NCBI GenBank assembly: GCA_017510525.1
Contig: JAFWNC010000010.1
Span: 1 to 57,576, forward strand
DNA from: Clostridia bacterium
GTDB lineage: Bacteria > Bacillota > Clostridia > TANB77 > CAG-508
Reading direction: 5' to 3'
Length of the DNA stretch: 57,576 bases
Shown: in pieces, positions 34,233 to 42,692 of the stretch
Layout of the letters: every line of letters starts with the position of its first letter
Position numbering within the stretch: position 1 is the stretch's first letter
Made by a program: the position numbers and the translations under genes
The notes under the pieces: generated by a model
Told to the model about the DNA's origin: nothing
Database searches by the model: none
Seen by the model: the letters and a program-made list of their open reading frames with translations, nothing else

Positions 34233-35349
34233 TTGTACACAATTGAAAAACAAAAAAATAAAAGAAAAATACTATTTTTCTTAATAATGGCAATGGTTTC
34301 GCTATTTACAATTTTAGCCTATACACTTTATTTGGATAGTCACACTTATTATTTTAATAAAGAAATTGCTGGAACTAAGCTTTCATATTCACAAGAATTA
34401 CTAGGAGAAGAGGCAATTACGGAAAACATGATAGAAGAAATAACTAGTAGTGTAGTAGGAATATCAAAATTGAAAAACAATGGAACATCAGTATTTTTAG
34501 AAAAGAGCACAGATAATCTTGGACTTGGAACAGGAGTTATAATTTCAAGTAATGGGTATATTCTAACAAATGAGCATGTTTCAGGAGATAAATATAGTAA
34601 TTGTTATATAACACTAGATAATGGTTTAAATTATAGTGGAACTGTAGTATGGGCCAATAGTGATATAGATATGTCGATAATAAAAATCAACATGAGAGAT
34701 TTACCATATATAAGTTTAGGCGATTCTGACAATGTTAAGATAGGTGAAGAGGTTTATGCGATTGGAAATCCTATAGGTTATGAATTTCAAAGAACTGTAA
34801 CTTCAGGAATAATTAGTGGTAATAAAAGAACAATCAAGATTCAAGAAAATAACAGGAATTCATATATGGAGGATTTAATTCAAACAGATGCAATAATAAA
34901 TCAGGGAAATAGTGGTGGACCTTTAATTAATAAAAAAGGTGAAATGATTGGAATAACAACAATAAAAGTTACAGATGCCCAGCGGAATAGGGTTTGCAGT
35001 TCCAATAAATAGTATTAAACCAATAATAAATAGTTTTATAAATACAGGTACATTTGAAGAGGCTTATTTAGGTATATTTGGATATGATAAAGAAGTAATT
35101 CCATATTTAGATTACACAATAAAGTTTGAAAAAGGAATATACTTAGAAGAGATAGATAAGACAGGACCTTTAAAAGATACAACTTTAACAAGAGGAGATA
35201 TAATAGAAAAAATAGATGGAATAGAACTAACAACAATGACTGAGCTAAGGAGTTACATCTATACTAAAAAACCAGGAGATAAGGTAAAACTTACGATTAA
35301 AAGAAAAAATAATGAATTTGAGATACAAGCAACGCTTGGAAAACGATGA
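34233..35349 (+). pseudogene. htrA: HtrA/DegP-type serine protease split by a +1 frameshift
   Basis: Two overlapping frames together make a standard HtrA. The first (34233-35012, TTG start after AAAGGAG) has an N-terminal membrane anchor (about residues 13-31) and the trypsin-like domain: His in LTNEHVSGD, Asp in NSDIDMSI, nucleophile Ser in NQGNSGGPL. The second (through 35349) continues with GIGFAVPINSIKPI and a PDZ domain (LTRGDIIEKIDGIEL). The frames join exactly if one base is skipped at the CGG codon at 34983-34985, giving TDAQ-GIGFAV. The product would be a membrane-tied protease for misfolded envelope proteins. The break may be a true mutation, an assembly error or programmed frameshifting; the same context breaks the gene at 49157. 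Confidence 0.8.
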
Positions 35350-35354
35350 ATTTA

Positions 35355-35390
35355 AAAGAACTTTTGGGACATATACCCAAAAGTTCTTTA
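35355..35390 (+). terminator. Intrinsic terminator
   Basis: AAAGAACTTTTGGG pairs with CCCAAAAGTTCTTT after the htrA frames. It is usable in both directions and also follows the convergent carboxypeptidase gene. Confidence 0.85.
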
Positions 35391-35437
35391 CAAATATTAA
35401 ATTCCATGCTATTATGATAACACTTCAAAAAACAAAA

Positions 35438-36736
35438 TTAAAAATTTAAATTATAATTTCTTTTTCTTCTGTTTTTCATACTTGTTTTATTCAAATAAAC
35501 AAATCCAATAATCAATAACATCATTATAACAATTGTTAAAACAATAATTCCTGTAGAAGTTTTTTTCTTAACGCTAGAATTTGCAACTAAGTCAGCAGTA
35601 TATGTAAGTCCCTCAATTTCATAAGTTATTGTTCCAACTTTATCTCCTTCTTTTATAGGAGCTTTTAAATCATCATCTAAATCGATTTCACCTTCTAAAC
35701 TAGCAATATCAACATCTAAACTAGTTAATGCAATTATTTCTTTATCTATTCCTATTTCTAATTTTTTTGTATCATTTGTTCCATTTTCAATTTCAATAGT
35801 ATCAATAAAATTACCTTTTTCTTTTATTTTCTGGAAAGAAAAATTATCAAATGCAAACTCAAACATAGAGATAGTATTTAAATATCTTTGACTTAACCCT
35901 TCATTTGTAAGTTCTGCACCAAGAACTACAGTAATAAATTTCATATCATTTTTTTCAGCACTTGCTATTAAGCAATTTTTTGCAGGAGTAGTAAATCCTG
36001 TTTTTATACCAGTTGCATATGGATAATAATAATTATCTTCTCTAGAATTGGTATTTTTAATAATTAATTCATTTGTATTTAAAAATGTTCTATCATTAGT
36101 TTCATATCTATTAGTTGCTGGTAATGTATAAGATGTAGTAGCAGCAATTTTTCTAAATGTCCCATTTTTCATACAGTATTGAGCAATTAAAGCCATATCA
36201 TAAGCTGTTGAATAGTGGTTTTCATCATGAATTCCATTTGGATTAACAAAATGAGTATTTTTACAGCCAATTTCTTCTGCTTTTTTATTCATTAAATTAG
36301 AGAATTCATCAACATTTCCTGAAATATGCTCAGCTAGGATAATTGCAGCTTCATTAGCTGATTTAAGCATTAGAGCATATAATAAATCTTTAACAGATAA
36401 GCTTTCACCAACTTGAATATTTGCATCTGTATATCCACTAGGAATAGAGGTTATAGCATATTCACTAGCAGTAGCCATTTCATCTAAATTGCATTGTTCA
36501 ATAGCAAGAATTGCGGTCATAATTTTGGTTGTGCTTGCAGGATAGTTTTTTTCATATGCATTTTTATCATAAACAACTTTTCCTGTTGTTTCTTCAATTA
36601 TAACAGCAGCTTGTGATTGTATATTATTGTTTAATTGTTCAGCATTTTCTTTGGTTCCTGCAAATGAAAAAGTTGAGAAAGTTGTAACAACTAAAAAGCT
36701 TAGAATTGCCTTAAAAAATCTATTTTTTAATTTCAT
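35438..36736 (-). CDS. D-alanyl-D-alanine carboxypeptidase (PBP5/DacF family)
   Basis: A 432-residue penicillin-binding carboxypeptidase. A signal peptide lies at residues 1-26 (MKLKNRFFKAIL, cleavage near SFAG). The three active-site motifs are STTK in YPASTTKIMTA (about 67-77), SAN in MLKSANEAAI (about 122-131) and KTG in TGIKTGFTTP (about 240-249). A membrane helix near the end (about 398-418, TGIIVLTIVIMMLLIIGF) and a basic tail anchor it. It trims the terminal D-Ala from peptidoglycan stem peptides outside the membrane. It is divergent from comEA and uses an AAGGAG site. Confidence 0.95.
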   Translation of the reverse strand: MKLKNRFFKAILSFLVVTTFSTFSFAGTKENAEQLNNNIQSQAAVIIEETTGKVVYDKNAYEKNYPASTTKIMTAILAIEQCNLDEMATASEYAITSIPSGYTDANIQVGESLSVKDLLYALMLKSANEAAIILAEHISGNVDEFSNLMNKKAEEIGCKNTHFVNPNGIHDENHYSTAYDMALIAQYCMKNGTFRKIAATTSYTLPATNRYETNDRTFLNTNELIIKNTNSREDNYYYPYATGIKTGFTTPAKNCLIASAEKNDMKFITVVLGAELTNEGLSQRYLNTISMFEFAFDNFSFQKIKEKGNFIDTIEIENGTNDTKKLEIGIDKEIIALTSLDVDIASLEGEIDLDDDLKAPIKEGDKVGTITYEIEGLTYTADLVANSSVKKKTSTGIIVLTIVIMMLLIIGFVYLNKTSMKNRRKRNYNLNF

Positions 36737-36817
36737 GTTCGTATCTCCTTATTACAATATAATATATTATAATTCGACAATTTTCAATAATTTTTTTAGA
36801 AAGGAAAGTGATTTATT

Positions 36818-37447
36818 TTGGATAAAATTTTAAAACATTACAAAAAACAAACAATAATATTTTCTGTTTTTTTAATATTAGTAATATCTATTATAGTAGT
36901 TAAAATAGTTGATAATGAAAAGAAAAATGAAAATGTTATTAGTTTAGAAAGTGTAGTAGAAACAAAAGAAGAAAAGATAGATGAAAACGAAAATACAATA
37001 ATAATCCATATTACAGGAGCTATTGCAAATGAAGGGATAATAAAAATACCTGAAGGAAGCAGAATTGCTGATGCAATAGAAAAGGCTGGTGGCCTAAAAG
37101 AAAATGCAAATTTAAAGAACGTGAATCTTGCATATCAACTAGAAGATGGGCAAAAGCTTTATATTCCATATATTGAAGAAGAGAATACAACCGAATATAT
37201 TGATAATGGGGTTTCTGAGGAGGTTGTAATAGATTCTAATAACAGTAATAATGAGATGATTAATATCAATAAAGCTGATGCAAATGAACTTCAGACTTTA
37301 AATGGAATAGGTGAAGCAACTGCAATTGCAATAATTAAATATAGAGAGGAAAATGGAGATTTTGAATCACCAGAAGATTTAAAAAATGTTCCTGGAATAG
37401 GTGATAATAAATTTGAAGTAATAAAAGATAAAATAAAAACTAAGTAA
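36818..37447 (+). CDS. comEA: ComEA-type helix-hairpin-helix DNA-binding protein
   Basis: A 209-residue protein. One N-terminal membrane helix lies at about residues 13-31 (IFSVFLILVISIIVVKIV). An SLBB domain (about 65-125, IHITGAIANEGIIKIPEGS) is followed by a linker. Two helix-hairpin-helix motifs close the protein: NKADANELQTLNGIGEATA and LKNVPGIGDNKFEVIK (about 150-205). It would bind double-stranded DNA at the outer face of the membrane during uptake. No other com gene is in the window. The start is TTG at 36818 with AAAGGAAAG upstream. Confidence 0.9.
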   Translation: MDKILKHYKKQTIIFSVFLILVISIIVVKIVDNEKKNENVISLESVVETKEEKIDENENTIIIHITGAIANEGIIKIPEGSRIADAIEKAGGLKENANLKNVNLAYQLEDGQKLYIPYIEEENTTEYIDNGVSEEVVIDSNNSNNEMININKADANELQTLNGIGEATAIAIIKYREENGDFESPEDLKNVPGIGDNKFEVIKDKIKTK

Positions 37448-37557
37448 AAATTTCGAGAATTCACCTTATTAGAAACAAATTTTAATCAAATTATTGAATT
37501 TTTTTAATTTAATTGATACACTACTTAATAATAACTATTTTCACATAGGAGAAGAAA

Positions 37558-38745
37558 ATGAAGAAAATTTCTTTTAAAAAGTTTTTAGAGTATAAAAATA
37601 GTATAGAAAAAAAGAAAAATAGAAGTGTTATTCTAGGCAGTATTTTTCTAGGTTTTATTGTAGTAATAATAGTAATATCTTTATACATAGGAAATCAAGA
37701 TTTTAGAAGCTTCATAGATGTTCATATTTTAAGAAAAGAAATATATGAAGAAAATGCTGCATCATTAACAATAGATTCAACTGATGTTTCAATGGTGTAC
37801 GCATTTAACAACCATGTTTTAGTTTTAGATAATGGTTCTTTAGATTATTATGATTCTTCAGCAAAGAATACAAATTCCTTAAATGTTGCATTATCAAATC
37901 CAATAGCAGATTCTGCTGGAAAATATCTTGTTTTAGGGGATAAGGGACTTCAAAAATTATACTTAATAAACAATAATAATATAGAGTGGCAAAAAGATTT
38001 AGAAGGAAATATTTCAAAAGTTTCAGTAAATAAAAATGGGTATGTTTCTGTAATTGTATCTGATTCAACTTATGAATCAATAGTTATTTTATTTGATAAT
38101 TCAGGAACACAGCTATTCAAAATGTTTTTATCATCAACATATGCAATTGATACAGATATTTCAGAAAATAATGAATATCTAGCAATAGCTCAAGCTGATT
38201 ATTCAGGAATTAATGTAAAATCTAAAGTCGAGATAGTTTCAATATCTTCAGCTATTGACGATAAAGAAAAGTCAATTGAAAATGATTATGAAGCTGAAAT
38301 TGGTAATATGATTTTAAATATTAATTATGAAAATAATGATACTTTATATTGTATGTTAGATGATAGAATTATTTCTATAACTCCTTCTGACAAAGAAACA
38401 GTATACACAAAAGATGATAAGGCAACATATTTAAGTTGTAACACAAAAAAATCGTTTGTTAGAATTGATAAAGAATCATCTGGAGTTTTAAATTCAGATT
38501 ATAGACTAAAAATAACAGATATGAAGGGGAACGAGCATGTTTATGTAATTGAAGGAAACATTAAAAATATGACAACATCAGATAAAATCATAGCTTTAAA
38601 CTTTGGAAAACAAGTGAATTTTGTTAAGCTTAATGGATGGTTATCTAAAAAATATATTAGTAAAAAAGAGATAAAAGATGTAATTATTTCTGATAAAATC
38701 GCTGCAATTATTTATAAAAACAAAATAGATATAATAAAATTATAG
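37558..38745 (+). CDS. DUF5711-like membrane-anchored beta-propeller protein
   Basis: A 395-residue protein. Residues 1-23 are cytoplasmic and basic, followed by a membrane helix (about 24-45, SVILGSIFLGFIVVIIVISLYI). The remaining 340 residues are outside and consist of repeating four-stranded units with a hydrophobic and Asp/Asn-rich pattern (for example VLVLDNGSLDYYDSS and YLVLGDKGLQKLYLI), as in a beta-propeller. It matches the clostridial DUF5711 proteins, which occur next to cvpA as here. The function is unknown, but the setting points to the cell envelope. The gene has a GGAGAAG site and cvpA follows after 18 bp. Confidence 0.75.
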   Translation: MKKISFKKFLEYKNSIEKKKNRSVILGSIFLGFIVVIIVISLYIGNQDFRSFIDVHILRKEIYEENAASLTIDSTDVSMVYAFNNHVLVLDNGSLDYYDSSAKNTNSLNVALSNPIADSAGKYLVLGDKGLQKLYLINNNNIEWQKDLEGNISKVSVNKNGYVSVIVSDSTYESIVILFDNSGTQLFKMFLSSTYAIDTDISENNEYLAIAQADYSGINVKSKVEIVSISSAIDDKEKSIENDYEAEIGNMILNINYENNDTLYCMLDDRIISITPSDKETVYTKDDKATYLSCNTKKSFVRIDKESSGVLNSDYRLKITDMKGNEHVYVIEGNIKNMTTSDKIIALNFGKQVNFVKLNGWLSKKYISKKEIKDVIISDKIAAIIYKNKIDIIKL

Positions 38746-38763
38746 AGAGGAAAAAAAGATAAT

Positions 38764-39384
38764 ATGATTATTGATGGTATAATTGTTTTAGCTATAGCAA
38801 TTTGTACATACATAGGATATAAAAGAGGGTTAATAAATCTAGCTATATCACTGGTTGCTTTTTTTATAGCAATAGTATTGGCATTGCTTTTATATAAGCC
38901 TGTTGCAAAGCAGATAATGGATATTACATCAATAGATGAAAAAATTGAAGAAAAAATAGAGGCAAAGGTTGAAGATTCGCAGAAAGAAGAAGATTCTAAT
39001 GATAATTTTTTAGAATTTGTTGAAAATATGGTAAAGGATTCTAAAGATAAAACATCAAGTTATATAGCAGAATCATTAACTCAAACGATTATTGAAGGTG
39101 CTTCATTCATTATATTGTTTATTGTAATTAAGTTATTGTTATTGATTGTAAGCTACTTGTTCAAATTTATTACATCACTTCCAATAATAAAACAATTTGA
39201 TAAATCAGGAGGTTTAGTATATGGACTTATTTTTGGAATTGTATTAACATATGTTGTATTTTCGATATTATATTTAACAATTCCTTTATTAGATGATGAT
39301 AAGCCAGCAGAATATATTGATCAGTCATATATAGGTAAATTCTTCTATGAACAAAATGTGATAATAAAATATATTTCAAAATAA
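38764..39384 (+). CDS. cvpA: CvpA family membrane protein
   Basis: A 206-residue membrane protein with about four helices: residues 1-20, 25-45, 110-132 and 148-172. The first two match the CvpA signature (IDGIIVLAIAICTYIGYKRG, then LVAFFIAIVLALLLYKPV). A charged loop of about 50 residues (KIEEKIEAKVEDSQKEEDSN) separates the two halves. CvpA proteins act in envelope homeostasis and colicin V export in other bacteria, but their molecular role is unclear. The gene follows DUF5711 by 18 bp with a GAGAGGA site and ends at a strong terminator. Confidence 0.85.
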   Translation: MIIDGIIVLAIAICTYIGYKRGLINLAISLVAFFIAIVLALLLYKPVAKQIMDITSIDEKIEEKIEAKVEDSQKEEDSNDNFLEFVENMVKDSKDKTSSYIAESLTQTIIEGASFIILFIVIKLLLLIVSYLFKFITSLPIIKQFDKSGGLVYGLIFGIVLTYVVFSILYLTIPLLDDDKPAEYIDQSYIGKFFYEQNVIIKYISK

Positions 39385-39389
39385 AACCC

Positions 39390-39417
39390 AAGGCGACCAT
39401 TTAGCTGGTCGCCTTTT
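39390..39417 (+). terminator. Intrinsic terminator
   Basis: AAGGCGACC pairs with GGTCGCCTT, followed by a short T run. Confidence 0.85.
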
Positions 39418-39430
39418 CTATTAAAAACAC

Positions 39431-39459
39431 TTGCCATAAATTCAGTAATTTGCTATAAT
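39431..39459 (+). promoter_or_regulatory. Promoter of the LCP gene
   Basis: TTGCCA at 39431-39436, a 17-bp spacer and TATAAT at 39454-39459. Confidence 0.75.
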
Positions 39460-39500
39460 TATCCCATATAAATTTTTGAAAATTAGGAGAGATATATAAA

Positions 39501-40928
39501 TTGAGTAGAAGAGAAAATCGTGAAAGAGAAGAGAGAGAAGAAAAAGAACGAAAAAAACGAGAGAAATTAGAGAAGAAGAGAGAGAATAAAGGCAATAAAA
39601 AAGAAAAAAAATCAAAAAAGAAAAACAAGAAAGATTCTAATATATTTGTAAAAATTCTAAAAGGATTTCTTAAAGCAATAGTTATTATATTATTAATAAT
39701 AATTCTTTTATTGGGAGTTTTTATTGGATGGTTAGGATTTACAACAAATTGGGATTTCAACAAAATGGTTAAAAAAGGTGCTAAGCAAGCTGCTCTTGTT
39801 ATTACAGGACAAACACAGGAAGATTTAGACAATCTTCCACCAATATATTGTTTAGTGATGGGTGTTAGTGTTGATATAGATACAAAGTTAACAGATACAA
39901 TTATTCTTTGTGCATATTATCCTAGAACTCAACAGGCATCTATGCTTTCAATTCCACGTGATACATTTGTTGGATCAAGTCAATCAACTGCTTCTGGATA
40001 TGATAAGATTAATTCATTATATACAAGAGGTGGTCCTGAAGCTACAGTTGAAGCTGTTGAAAAGCTTACAGGAATTGAGATTCCAAACTATTTAGTAGTA
40101 GACACTCAAAGTTTAATAAAAATAGTTGATGAAATAGGTGGAGTTGATTTTGATGTTCCTATAGATATGGATTATGATGATGATGCACAAGATTTATATA
40201 TTCACCTATCTAAAGGATATCAAAGAATAGATGGAGATAAAGCAGAGCAATTATTAAGATTCCGTCATAATAATAATGGAACATCTTATCCTTATGAATA
40301 TGGAGATAATGACATAGGAAGAATGAAAACACAAAGAAACTTCATAAGTGAGACAATTAAACAAACAGTTAAATTTAAGAATATTACTAAAATAAATGAT
40401 ATAATTAAAATTGCTTATGATTATACAGAAACAAATGCTAATATGGATGAAGTTTTAAAATATTCACCTGCTGCAATTGATTTTGATGTATCATCAATAA
40501 AAGCTGAGACATTACCTGGAGCACCAGCTTATATTGGACCATATAATCTATCTTTCTTTATTGCTAATAAAAGTCAAACACAAGAATTAGTAGAAGAAAT
40601 GTTTAATTTTGATACAACAGTTAGTAAAGAAGATGTAAAAATTGGACCAGAAAATTTAAAAGTTCAAGTACTTAATGGATGCGGAGATGAAGAGGTAACA
40701 AATTCAGTAGTTGCAAATCTAAAAGAAGCGGGATATAAAGCAGAAAATGCAGGAAAAACGTCAACAACATATTCAACAAAAGTAATAAACAGAAGCTTAA
40801 AACAAGAAGAAATAGTTAATGGGCTTGTTGCAACATTAGGCAAAGGAAATGTTTATGATGGAAAAGATTATACAAAATGTGATTTTACAATAGTGGTTGG
40901 AAAAGATTATCTAACACCAGCTGCGTAA
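39501..40928 (+). CDS. LytR-CpsA-Psr (LCP) family glycopolymer ligase
   Basis: A 475-residue protein. Residues 1-48 form a very basic cytoplasmic tail with repeated EER/EKK, followed by a membrane helix (about 53-80). The LCP domain (about 110-300) has the typical LTDTIILCAYYPRTQQASMLSIPRDTF with its catalytic Asp and Arg, and GGVDFDVPIDM. LRFRHNNN and DIGRMKTQRNFI are also conserved. The C-terminal LytR_C domain (about 390-475) carries VQVLNGCGDEEVTNSVV. It transfers wall teichoic acid-like or capsular polymers to peptidoglycan at the outer face of the membrane. The start is TTG at 39501 with TTAGGAGAG upstream. Confidence 0.9.
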   Translation: MSRRENREREEREEKERKKREKLEKKRENKGNKKEKKSKKKNKKDSNIFVKILKGFLKAIVIILLIIILLLGVFIGWLGFTTNWDFNKMVKKGAKQAALVITGQTQEDLDNLPPIYCLVMGVSVDIDTKLTDTIILCAYYPRTQQASMLSIPRDTFVGSSQSTASGYDKINSLYTRGGPEATVEAVEKLTGIEIPNYLVVDTQSLIKIVDEIGGVDFDVPIDMDYDDDAQDLYIHLSKGYQRIDGDKAEQLLRFRHNNNGTSYPYEYGDNDIGRMKTQRNFISETIKQTVKFKNITKINDIIKIAYDYTETNANMDEVLKYSPAAIDFDVSSIKAETLPGAPAYIGPYNLSFFIANKSQTQELVEEMFNFDTTVSKEDVKIGPENLKVQVLNGCGDEEVTNSVVANLKEAGYKAENAGKTSTTYSTKVINRSLKQEEIVNGLVATLGKGNVYDGKDYTKCDFTIVVGKDYLTPAA

Positions 40929-40934
40929 AAACAA

Positions 40935-40983
40935 AATACCAAGAGGGACGGTTCTATTTGGAAGAACCGTCCCTCTTGGTATT
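40935..40983. terminator. Strong terminator containing the GAACCGTCC repeat
   Basis: AATACCAAGAGGGACGGTTC pairs with GAACCGTCCCTCTTGGTATT. It follows the LCP gene. The core GAAGAACCGTCC is related to the short repeats at 6503 and 7497. Confidence 0.8.
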
Positions 40984-41047
40984 AATGCATATCACTATCT
41001 TCTGGCAGACTTATAAAATCACCGGAATTAAGCCATTTTCTAATCAG

Positions 41048-41245
41048 TCATACTTGATCTGTATCTTCTAAGATTTTTAGATTTTCGATAGAAAAACGAA
41101 GAGCTTCATTTATGAACTCATTTACTGAAGAAAGATTGTTATCTAATACAATATGTTTAACTTGTTCTAATAAATCAGATTCAATTCTACAAGAAACTTG
41201 TTCATATTCTTTCTTCTCTTTCTTTTTTATAACAAAATCTGGCAT
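41048..41245 (-). CDS. Small ribbon-helix-helix-like protein
   Basis: A 65-residue protein with the shape of a CopG-type ribbon-helix-helix repressor: a basic start (KKKEKKEYEQ), one strand (QVSCRIESDLLEQV), and two helices joined by LSSVNEFINEALRF. It is a paralogue of the 59-residue protein at 55791 (shared features CRIE, LxxVNxFIN and ENxK). Both sit next to a tRNA-Arg gene. It is read with tRNA-Arg(ACG) upstream on the same strand. The frame continues after its TGA for 21 more sense codons before TAA (to about 40982), a possible lost extension. The site is GAGGTG. It is probably a DNA-binding regulator or antitoxin-like. Confidence 0.7.
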   Translation of the reverse strand: MPDFVIKKKEKKEYEQVSCRIESDLLEQVKHIVLDNNLSSVNEFINEALRFSIENLKILEDTDQV

Positions 41246-41339
41246 AATATATCACCTCATAACAATTTTAATTGAAAAATAAAATATAAGATATACTCAA
41301 AAATAAATCACAAGTGATATTAAAAAACAGTTATAAAAA

Positions 41340-41368
41340 ACACTCAAGTTTATAAAAACTTGAGTGTT
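41340..41368 (-). terminator. Terminator of tRNA-Arg(ACG)
   Basis: ACACTCAAGTTT pairs with AACTTGAGTGTT just downstream of the tRNA 3' end, on the minus strand. Confidence 0.8.
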
Positions 41369-41445
41369 TGGTGCACCAGGAGGAATTCGAATCCCCGACC
41401 TCTCGGTTCGTAGCCGAGTGCTCTATCCAGCTAAGCTACTGGTGC
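41369..41445 (-). tRNA. tRNA-Arg (anticodon ACG)
   Basis: A complete cloverleaf with the 3' CCA encoded. The acceptor GCACCAG pairs with CTGGTGC, the anticodon stem CTCGG pairs with CCGAG around loop CTACGAA, and the T arm has GGTTCGAATCC-like GGATTCGAATTCC. With inosine at the first position this tRNA reads CGU, CGC and CGA, but not CGG. Confidence 0.95.
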
Positions 41446-41525
41446 ATGCATGAATTATTATAAAACAAAAATGGAAAATAATCAATAGATTTCCACAAAA
41501 AGATGACAAACTGTGAATAAAACAC

Positions 41526-41554
41526 TTGCAATCATAAGAAATTCATGTTAAAAT
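41526..41554 (+). promoter_or_regulatory. Promoter of the ABC exporter leader
   Basis: TTGCAA at 41526-41531, a 17-bp spacer and TAAAAT at 41549-41554. The transcript would start near 41561, about 150 nt before the ABC ATPase gene. Confidence 0.6.
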
Positions 41555-41582
41555 ATTAAACATCAATCAATAGAGGGTGAGT

Positions 41583-41690
41583 ATGTATAAACCTATAAAG
41601 GTGAGCTACATAGAGATTAAAATCTTACACAGGCTTGTTATTAAGTCGGAGTCACTATTCGAAATAAGAATAGTACTCCGGCTTTTTTGA
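41583..41690 (+). CDS. Putative 35-residue leader peptide overlapping a terminator
   Basis: The ORF starts with ATG at 41583 behind GAGGGTG and begins MYKPIKVSYIEIKIL. It runs straight through the terminator hairpin at 41643-41688 and stops at TGA immediately after its T run. The layout (promoter, short ORF, terminator inside the ORF, then an exporter gene) resembles the ribosome-dependent attenuators in front of antibiotic-resistance genes. A small hairpin TATGTA-TACATA with CCT-AGG inside covers the start region. Confidence 0.5.
   Translation: MYKPIKVSYIEIKILHRLVIKSESLFEIRIVLRLF
41643..41688 (+). terminator. Terminator/attenuator before the ABC exporter
   Basis: AAGTCGGAGT pairs with ACTCCGGCTT (one G-U pair), then CTATTC pairs with GAATAG, followed by T6. 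It lies between the promoter at 41526 and the ATPase gene at 41712, so it must be overcome for expression. Confidence 0.8.
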
Positions 41691-41711
41691 TTGACAAAGG
41701 AGGGAAGAAAT

Positions 41712-42692
41712 ATGGCAGTAATTGAAGCAAAAGGATTAAAAAAAGAATTTAAAGTTAAAGTAAAAGAAAAAGGAATAAAGGGAAGTTTAAAATCTATTCT
41801 AAGACCCAAATATAAGATAGTTAAGGCAGTAAATGGAATTGATTTTAATGTTGAAGAAGGTGAAATAATAGCCTTTATTGGGCCAAATGGAGCAGGAAAA
41901 AGTACAACTATTAAAATGCTAACAGGAATATTATATCCAAGCTCGGGAGAAATGAAGGTTCTCGATATTGATCCAACAAAAAATAGAAAGAAACTTGCTT
42001 ATAAAATTGGAACGGTATTTGGTCAAAAAGAGCAATTATGGATGCATTTAACACCATATGACAATTTCAAATTTTTCTCTGCGATTTATGATATACCTGA
42101 AAAAGAAGCAGAAGAAAGAATAGAAAATTTTATTAAGGTATTTGAATTAGAAAAATTTGTTAATACACCAGTTAGAAATTTGAGCCTAGGGCAAAGAATT
42201 CGAGCTGAAATCGTTGCATCTCTAATTCATGAACCTAAAGTTCTTTTTCTTGACGAACCAACAATTGGACTAGATCCAATTGTAAAGGATAATATAAGAA
42301 AATTAATAAAGAAAATGAATAAAGAATTAAACACAACTATTTTATTAACAAGCCATGATGTATCTGATATTGAAAAACTATGTAAAAGAGTAATTATTAT
42401 TAATAATGGAGAGATTGTTCTTGATGATTCTATGCAAAATCTAAAATACAATTATCTAAACAAAAAAATACTAGAGTTAAGATTAAAAGACAAGATAAAT
42501 TTTGAAAAAGAAGAGGGAATAGATGTAATTAAGGAAAAAGGAACAAACTTGAAATTAGAATTGGATACAAGAATTAAAAGTATTTCAGATGTTTTAAAAC
42601 TAATTGATCCAGAAAACATTATAGATATTAATATATCAAATACACCATTAGAGGAAATTATAAGTGATATTTATAAGGAGGAGAGAAAATGA
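41712..42692 (+). CDS. ABC-2 type exporter ATPase
   Basis: A 326-residue ATPase from the ATG at 41712, which follows AAAGGAGGG; an earlier in-frame codon overlaps that site. Walker A is FIGPNGAGKST (about residues 56-66), the Q loop is GTVFGQKEQL, the signature is NLSLGQRIRAEI (about 156-167), Walker B is KVLFLDEPTIGLD (about 175-187), and the switch His is in TSHDV. The N-terminal insert around KGSLKSILRPKYKIVKA is typical of the group that works with two separate permeases, the COG4586-type systems. It powers export of an unknown substrate, possibly a drug or lipid. It overlaps the next gene by 4 bp. Confidence 0.9.
   Translation: MAVIEAKGLKKEFKVKVKEKGIKGSLKSILRPKYKIVKAVNGIDFNVEEGEIIAFIGPNGAGKSTTIKMLTGILYPSSGEMKVLDIDPTKNRKKLAYKIGTVFGQKEQLWMHLTPYDNFKFFSAIYDIPEKEAEERIENFIKVFELEKFVNTPVRNLSLGQRIRAEIVASLIHEPKVLFLDEPTIGLDPIVKDNIRKLIKKMNKELNTTILLTSHDVSDIEKLCKRVIIINNGEIVLDDSMQNLKYNYLNKKILELRLKDKINFEKEEGIDVIKEKGTNLKLELDTRIKSISDVLKLIDPENIIDINISNTPLEEIISDIYKEERK

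Noticed and set aside
3280..41060. Reassignment of TGA to a sense codon
   Set aside because: The flavodoxin remnant and the RHH tail have in-frame TGA, but several intact genes (5734, 8990, 41712) end normally with TGA.
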